A stretch of DNA of 64,000 nt, taken from Saturnia japonica (lineage: Eukaryota; Arthropoda; Insecta; Lepidoptera; Saturniidae). Numbering within the stretch: position 1 is the stretch's first letter; each line of letters starts with the position of its first letter. Where the stretch lies: assembly GCA_033032175.1 (NCBI GenBank), contig CM065318.1, forward strand, positions 13,330,001 to 13,394,000, in the 5' to 3' direction. The notes beneath the pieces were generated by a model. That model searched no databases and was not told the DNA's origin. It saw nothing but the letters and a program-made list of their open reading frames with translations. Both the position numbers and the translations under genes were made by a program. Positions 59,619-64,000 of this stretch are shown one piece after another.

Positions 59619-61849
59619 ATGAAGTTCCTAGTAATCTCAGCGTGTATGCTGGGAGTGGTTGTCGGAGAACCGATTATCAGGACTTGGACGATGTACGAAT
59701 TACTGGACACCAATAACGATGAATTGAAACTGAAATCTGAGTTTCAACACTATCTGACGGAAGCAACGAGCAAGATCATGGATGAGTTTTGGCATAAAGA
59801 AATCAAGGTACCTAATCTGTATTTTTAATATAGGTATGAAGATGTGAATTTAGACAGGTTCGAGTTCTATTTAAAATCAATACAAAATATACATACCTAC
59901 CTAATAATAATATAGCAATAAGCTTCCATAGGATAGGGCCTTTGATCAAAATAAACGAAAAGAGAACTTTTTTGTTGAAATAATTTTATCTTTCCTCTGC
60001 AAAGTGTGTGTTGAAGTTGACTGACCCAAGTGAAGCCGATAGAACACCGAAGGTTACCACTGCGGGTATGACCCTGTGAATCTGAGATATTTTGTTAACT
60101 CATTATTACATTATTTTACAATTTTAGCCATCGATAAACGCATTGCTTCTTTCACCTAGCGGCAAAACAACATGGACAACGGACGAGGTACTAAATGTTG
60201 AAAATGAGAGAAAGGTTAAAACCGAATTAAAAGTGCCAGCTTTCATCACTGCTAAAATACAAGCGCAGAAGAACCGTGAAAGTGGAAAGAAAGAGGTGAG
60301 GTTAAAGAATTTTTGTTTTGTTTCTGTAGGTCAGGGGTTTCCGACATTTTTTTTATCACGCTTCCCTGCTGCCTATAATGAAAATGCTCAAGCCTCCTTG
60401 GCTTAGCAACCGGCAGCAAGTAGGCGAACCTACCACACAATTTTAAAATACAATGCGTACAACGTAGATCACTAGCAATATCGGGTTTGCTTCTGTACTT
60501 GGTTTTTATTGCTACAGTTAGATATGGGTAACACTTAGCTACGCCGCACAAATGCGCCAATTCAGTTCACTGCGCCGAGTGTGATAATACACTTATTTCA
60601 AATGTGTTGCACAGAGCCGCACACCACCATTTCCCCGGTCTGTCGAGAAATTTATTTCTTTAAATCGCTTTCCTCGCGTACCACTTAGCTGCGCCATAGC
60701 TCAAACTCAATGTGCTGGCACAGTAAGCTGCGCTTGACTTACTGAGTTGGCGCAAGGAATTTTGCTGAGTTATCCATGTCTAGCTACAGCTGCTGAAAAA
60801 GCCTTTTTGCACAGATAAGTGCTTGAAAAAGGGAAAAGTATCCTTCCCTTCCCCCCTTTACATGTCGTCACGTCTTCCTAGTGGGGCACGCCCCCTACTT
60901 TGAAAACCATTGCTGTAGATAGTACTCCCAGTTGCTTTAATCCAAGTGGTTATGGTGCGATTATGGTATTGGGGATTTCCTTCCGTTTTACTACATAAGA
61001 AGTCAAGGACGGTAATTTTTTTATAATGTATGGGTATGCGCTTGGCCCTTGACCTCACCTGATGGTAAGTAAAGATGCGGTTGACGATGCTTCGCCCATA
61101 ACTATCAAATGCCTGTTCACTCTTCGCTTGAAGTCTTCCAAGTTATAGATGAGCGAGAAGGCACCGGGAGTGAGTTCCACTCCTTAGCCGTTCGTATAAT
61201 GAATGACGAAGGGAAGGAAAAGCTTCGTGTGAATTGGAGGAATGTCCACCGCATATGAGTGGAAAACCTCAGAGCGTCTAGTTGACTTCGGTGGATATAT
61301 TTTCTTCTGATTAATTAAATATTACCTACTTACCCTATATAGTCATGTAAGGTAATTTACGTAGTTTGGGATACACATAATCTGCTTACGAGGTCCAAAT
61401 TGTTTGCAATTGTAAATAATATTAGTTAACATTAGCACTAGTAGTAATTAGTTTCGTCTCGTAATTTTAGTTTTACCAGAGACAAGGTAAAACAAGAAGA
61501 CTGACAATAGCAATAAAATAATGCAACTCCGTAGTTCATTACGGTATATCTAAGTGTTTTTTCATGTTTATCCTTGAACGTGATTGGTGGATATTTTCTA
61601 AAATCGTTTTCATATAGTATATCCTGTATGTTGTACTGTGTTTAAGTTAAAATGAAGCTATTATTAAAATTATTCAATATTCGATTTACTTAGGAGAACA
61701 TCGAAGTCAACGTGCCTGTTCTCGATATATCTGTATGGAAACTATCAGATTTAGATGAAGCTATACAATCTAAAAAGTATACCTACATCTATAGTGATTC
61801 GCTGCCATATTTAGAGATGGCACGCAAAGAACTGATGGAGAAAAATCTG
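59619..61849 (+). CDS. Secreted protein of unknown function, partial gene model with apparent frameshift
   Basis: Exons 59619-59807, 60128-60295 and 61693-61849, with AG/GT borders; the first two are phase 0. The start is chosen at 59619 because MKFLVISACMLGVVVGEP is a good signal peptide. The frame is also open upstream, but that reading is not protein-like. The mature part reads IIRTWTMYELLDTNN, EFQHYLTEATSKIMDEFWHK, LLLSPSGKTTWTTDEVLNVE, AFITAKIQAQKNRESGKKE and ENIEVNVPVLDISVWK. There an extra base in the A-run at 61738-61741 shifts the frame; the next frame gives LSDLDEAIQSKKYTYIYSDS and LPYLEMARKELMEKNL before a GTGAGT donor. No later exon was recognised, so the gene may continue or be broken. 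I do not recognise the family. Confidence 0.6.
61055..61300 (-). repeat. LINE-tail repeat in intron 2 of the 59619 gene
   Basis: CTCACCTGATGGTAAGTAAA then CTTGAAGTCTTCCAAGTTAT and AGTGAGTTCCACTCCTTAGC is the same class of tail as 10793-11110, reading in the same direction. Confidence 0.5.
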
Positions 61850-62039
61850 GTGAGTGATATTAAGAATTTTGTATTCTCATAATAAATACTAATATCACAA
61901 AATTCAAAAGATTGATTGCGTATTTCTTTGTTTGAATGCGCTTATCTCTGAAACTATCCGTCAAGATTTGTTTTATTTTGTTGCTTACTATAATAGCTGT
62001 GTAAAAAAGTTGTAAACGCCTAGTGGTTTAGACCGGCGG

Positions 62040-62300
62040 AATATCTATTCGATATCCGGAATTCGCGTACATTTACAAATTTATATTTGTAAGACTATCG
62101 GCTTAAGGTGAAGGAAAACATCGCAAGGAAACCTGAACGCATGAGGAATGTTGTTATAGTACCACTATATGTGGATGAAAAATATAGAACTGTTGATTTC
62201 TTGGCGTTTGAAATCGCCAATACGTCATCTGTTTGTGTGATCCTTTCCTTGGGAAAAGGTCTTTGCTTAGCAAAGAGACACAAACAAGCTGGTATTATTA
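62040..62300 (+). repeat. SINE/LINE-type repeat with GTGAAGGAAAACATCG motif
   Basis: GGTTTAGACCGGCGGAATAT, then GGCTTAAGGTGAAGGAAAAC and ATCGCAAGGAAACC, and finally a TTGCTTAGCAAAGAGACACA stretch before a TATTATTATTAT tail are well-known lepidopteran repeat motifs as I recall them. The 78-codon ORF over this region is therefore not counted as an exon of the neighbouring gene. Confidence 0.5.
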
Positions 62301-62304
62301 TTAT

Positions 62305-62727
62305 TATCTATGCCCGCGGCTCTGCTCGCGTGATCTATAACTGAATGACGTCGCTCAAGAGCCGGTTATTTTAAAGACAAAAATGCTTATAGCGGTTGAT
62401 CCCTATAAGATAGGTATATGCTATCATTGCTTATTTGTTGATCTTTTTAAGATCTATAGTTACGTAGTACATTAATTTCATATAGATCTTATGGTTTTTT
62501 TAGCCATTTAAAAGCCCCAAAAGCGTCCCTTTCCCGATTTGATTCACCATTATCGTTACCACTTATTTCGAACGTTACTTTATATAATAAAACAATATCT
62601 CATAACCTGGCTAGATAATATAGTTGTTAATTTAAAAAAAACACTACCATATAAATCTGATAAGTGGTTTTCGTGTGAAAAGAACATAAACGGACAAACA
62701 GAGAGACGTTTGAGTTTTATAATAGAT
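62305..62727 (-). mobile_element. Diverged Helitron-like element
   Basis: CTATGCCCGCGGCTCTGCTC at the left (inverse of the Helitron 3' end) and TTTTATAATAGA before T on the right. The middle shares ACTGAATGACG and the AAAATGCTTATAGCGG region with family 1, but the right part (GAACATAAACGGACAAACAG) differs. It is probably another subfamily. Confidence 0.5.
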
Positions 62728-62764
62728 TAGCTGATCTGCGCAACTTCGTCTGCGTCACATAAAA

Positions 62765-62800
62765 GAGAGAGAGAAAGAGTTAGAGAGAGAGTGGGTCGTA
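62765..62800 (+). repeat. GA-rich microsatellite
   Basis: AGAGAGAGAGAAAGAGTTAG followed by AGAGAGAG. Confidence 0.6.
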
Positions 62801-63087
62801 GGCATACTGTAATATAGGTGCCGCCAGCTTAGCACATCATTTCCGCATAATAAAAATGCGGGCGCCGTACTTGATCATTATTTTACTGCGGAGTTATATT
62901 AAAACTGTGAAATCTCCTAAGATATTAATTTAAATCAATTAATGTAAAAGGCCATTTTGTTCAAAATTACATATTTGTGATGAATAACGTATTTATTTTG
63001 ATAAGGATTAATACCATGTTTATTAAAACACCTTCGTAAATAATGCATTATTTTAGAACAAATTTTATTACCACAAAAAAGGTTATA

Positions 63088-64000
63088 CAAGGTGTCCAGA
63101 AAGGGTATCGGGTATTTGTAAGTTCAATGAAACAAAAATTATTTGTATGCAATAAAAAAGTTTATTGTTTATTATTAGCATATGAATTGGAGAATTATTT
63201 GTGAAAAGATGATGTTATCCAAATGATGACCGTTACGTTGCTGGCACTCTTCTAAACGGAAACGAAGATTGGCGATAACACGTTGACACATAGCTATCGA
63301 TATTGCTGCCATTTCTGACCTGATGTTTTGTTTTAACTGGTTAGATTCGTCGGATTGTTTTGATAAACCTTACTTTTAAGGTATCCCCATGCAAAATAGT
63401 CAAGCGGGCTAAGGTCGGGGCTTCTGGGAGGCCAGTTGATGTTACCCCTTCGCGAAATGACTTTATTAGGGAATAATTCGTTAACAACTTCCATTGAGTC
63501 ATTTGAGGTATGGCAAGTGGCCCCATCTTGCTGGAACCACGTTCTTGAGTTGAAACCTGCAAACTCCTGCAACTCTAGGACCAAAAAATTTCGCAACATA
63601 TCATAATAACGGTCACTATTCACATTAATTGCTCGGCCTCGTTGATCTTCATGAAAATAAGGACCAATTATGCCTTTAGCAGACATAGCGGCCCAAACAA
63701 CGACCTTTGGGCTATGCAAGGGTCGTTCATGCTTTCGTCTCGGATTCTCCACTGCCCAGTACCGACAATTCTGCTTATTAACATGACCATTCAGGTGAAA
63801 ATTTGCTTCGTCACTGAACAGTATGTTGTTAAAGTTGTTAAATCGCTGCAGCATTTCGTTCGCAAAATTCAGTCGATTAGCATAGTCCGTATCCTTCAAT
63901 TCTTGAACCAATTGAATTTTATAGGCTTTTAGATGTAAGTCTTTCTTTAAAATCGAATGTAAAGACGATTTTTTGATGTTCAACGCTTGGCTTCGCTTTC
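63088..64000 (-). mobile_element. DD41D mariner-like element, 5' part beyond the window
   Basis: The terminus starts after TA at 63086-63087: CAAGGTGTCCAGAAAGGGTA. That is followed by a short 3' untranslated part and then the transposase gene, which runs off the right edge. Confidence 0.8.
63190..64000 (-). pseudogene. DD41D mariner-family transposase, frameshifted near its C-terminus
   Basis: The reading frame enters from beyond 64000 and is open to 63333. It contains D58 of LFSDEANFHLNG, D153 of FQQDGATCHTS and D195 of SPDLSPLDYFAWG (numbered from residue 1 at 63983), with 41 residues between the last two. That is the DD41D (rosa/Crmar2-type) catalytic spacing. INWPPRSPDLSPLD is the usual family block. 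After YQNNPTNLTS a stop occurs. The expected tail (QLKQNIRSEMAAISIAMCQR and so on to CQQRNGHH) continues in another frame to about 63190, so one indel near 63345 breaks the gene. The N-terminal DNA-binding part is outside the window. Confidence 0.85.

Noticed and set aside
62108..62344. Fourth exon of the secreted-protein gene at 59619
   Set aside because: The region is a recognised repeat mosaic (GTGAAGGAAAACATCG and TATTATTATT tail) and no acceptor in the needed phase stands out.
1..64000. CRISPR array, operon or prokaryotic defence locus
   Set aside because: No regularly spaced direct repeats with unique spacers, no Shine-Dalgarno-led gene strings; spliced genes show a eukaryotic nuclear genome.

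Overview
The window looks like a stretch of a lepidopteran (moth or butterfly) nuclear chromosome. It is AT-rich and intron-dense. Its coding exons translate into clear animal proteins, and the space between them is packed with the repeats typical of Lepidoptera: mini-Helitrons, mariner and hAT elements, non-LTR retrotransposon tails and tRNA-derived SINEs. Nothing bacterial, viral or CRISPR-like was seen. Gene models were built by hand from splice sites, reading phase and recalled protein-family sequence; no alignment was run.

Layout. 23-4123 (+): last four coding exons of a leukotriene A-4 hydrolase-like zinc aminopeptidase, whose 5' part lies off the left edge. 6871-10567 (+): complete three-exon mitochondrial ribosomal protein L13 gene. 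About 15970-14274 (-): TATA-driven two-exon gene for a small secreted acidic protein of unknown function. 19359-19430 (+): tRNA-Cys(GCA). 41969-28209 (-): complete ten-exon sorting nexin 1/2 gene (PX-BAR, retromer-associated). 48557-55477 (+): complete eight-exon PRRC1-like gene. 59619-61849 (+): partial gene for a second secreted protein of unknown function, with an apparent one-base frameshift in its third exon. The genes are independent housekeeping or secretory units. The sequence gives no reason to treat them as a functional cluster.

Mobile DNA. There is an uninterrupted D34D mariner transposase (20664-19645, -), two decayed mariner relics, and a DD41D mariner-like transposase running off the right edge. 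Three hAT-type MITEs carry 8-bp target duplications, one of them perfect. A pogo/Tigger-like element still holds the first codons of its transposase. A family of roughly 330-520 bp non-autonomous Helitrons has A|TC...CTAG|T ends. A 203-bp direct-repeat (LTR/TRIM-like) element encloses a GC-rich 21-bp minisatellite. Two LINE clades left fragments, one with the reverse-transcriptase YADD box, and a SINE family is present in two opposed copies.

No clearly new multi-gene system was found. The best leads are a miRNA-sized intronic hairpin in the PRRC1 gene, a repeat family whose short hairpin shows a paired base change between copies, the TRIM/minisatellite element, a Helitron end 16 bp from a Snx1 splice donor, and the two unknown secreted proteins.
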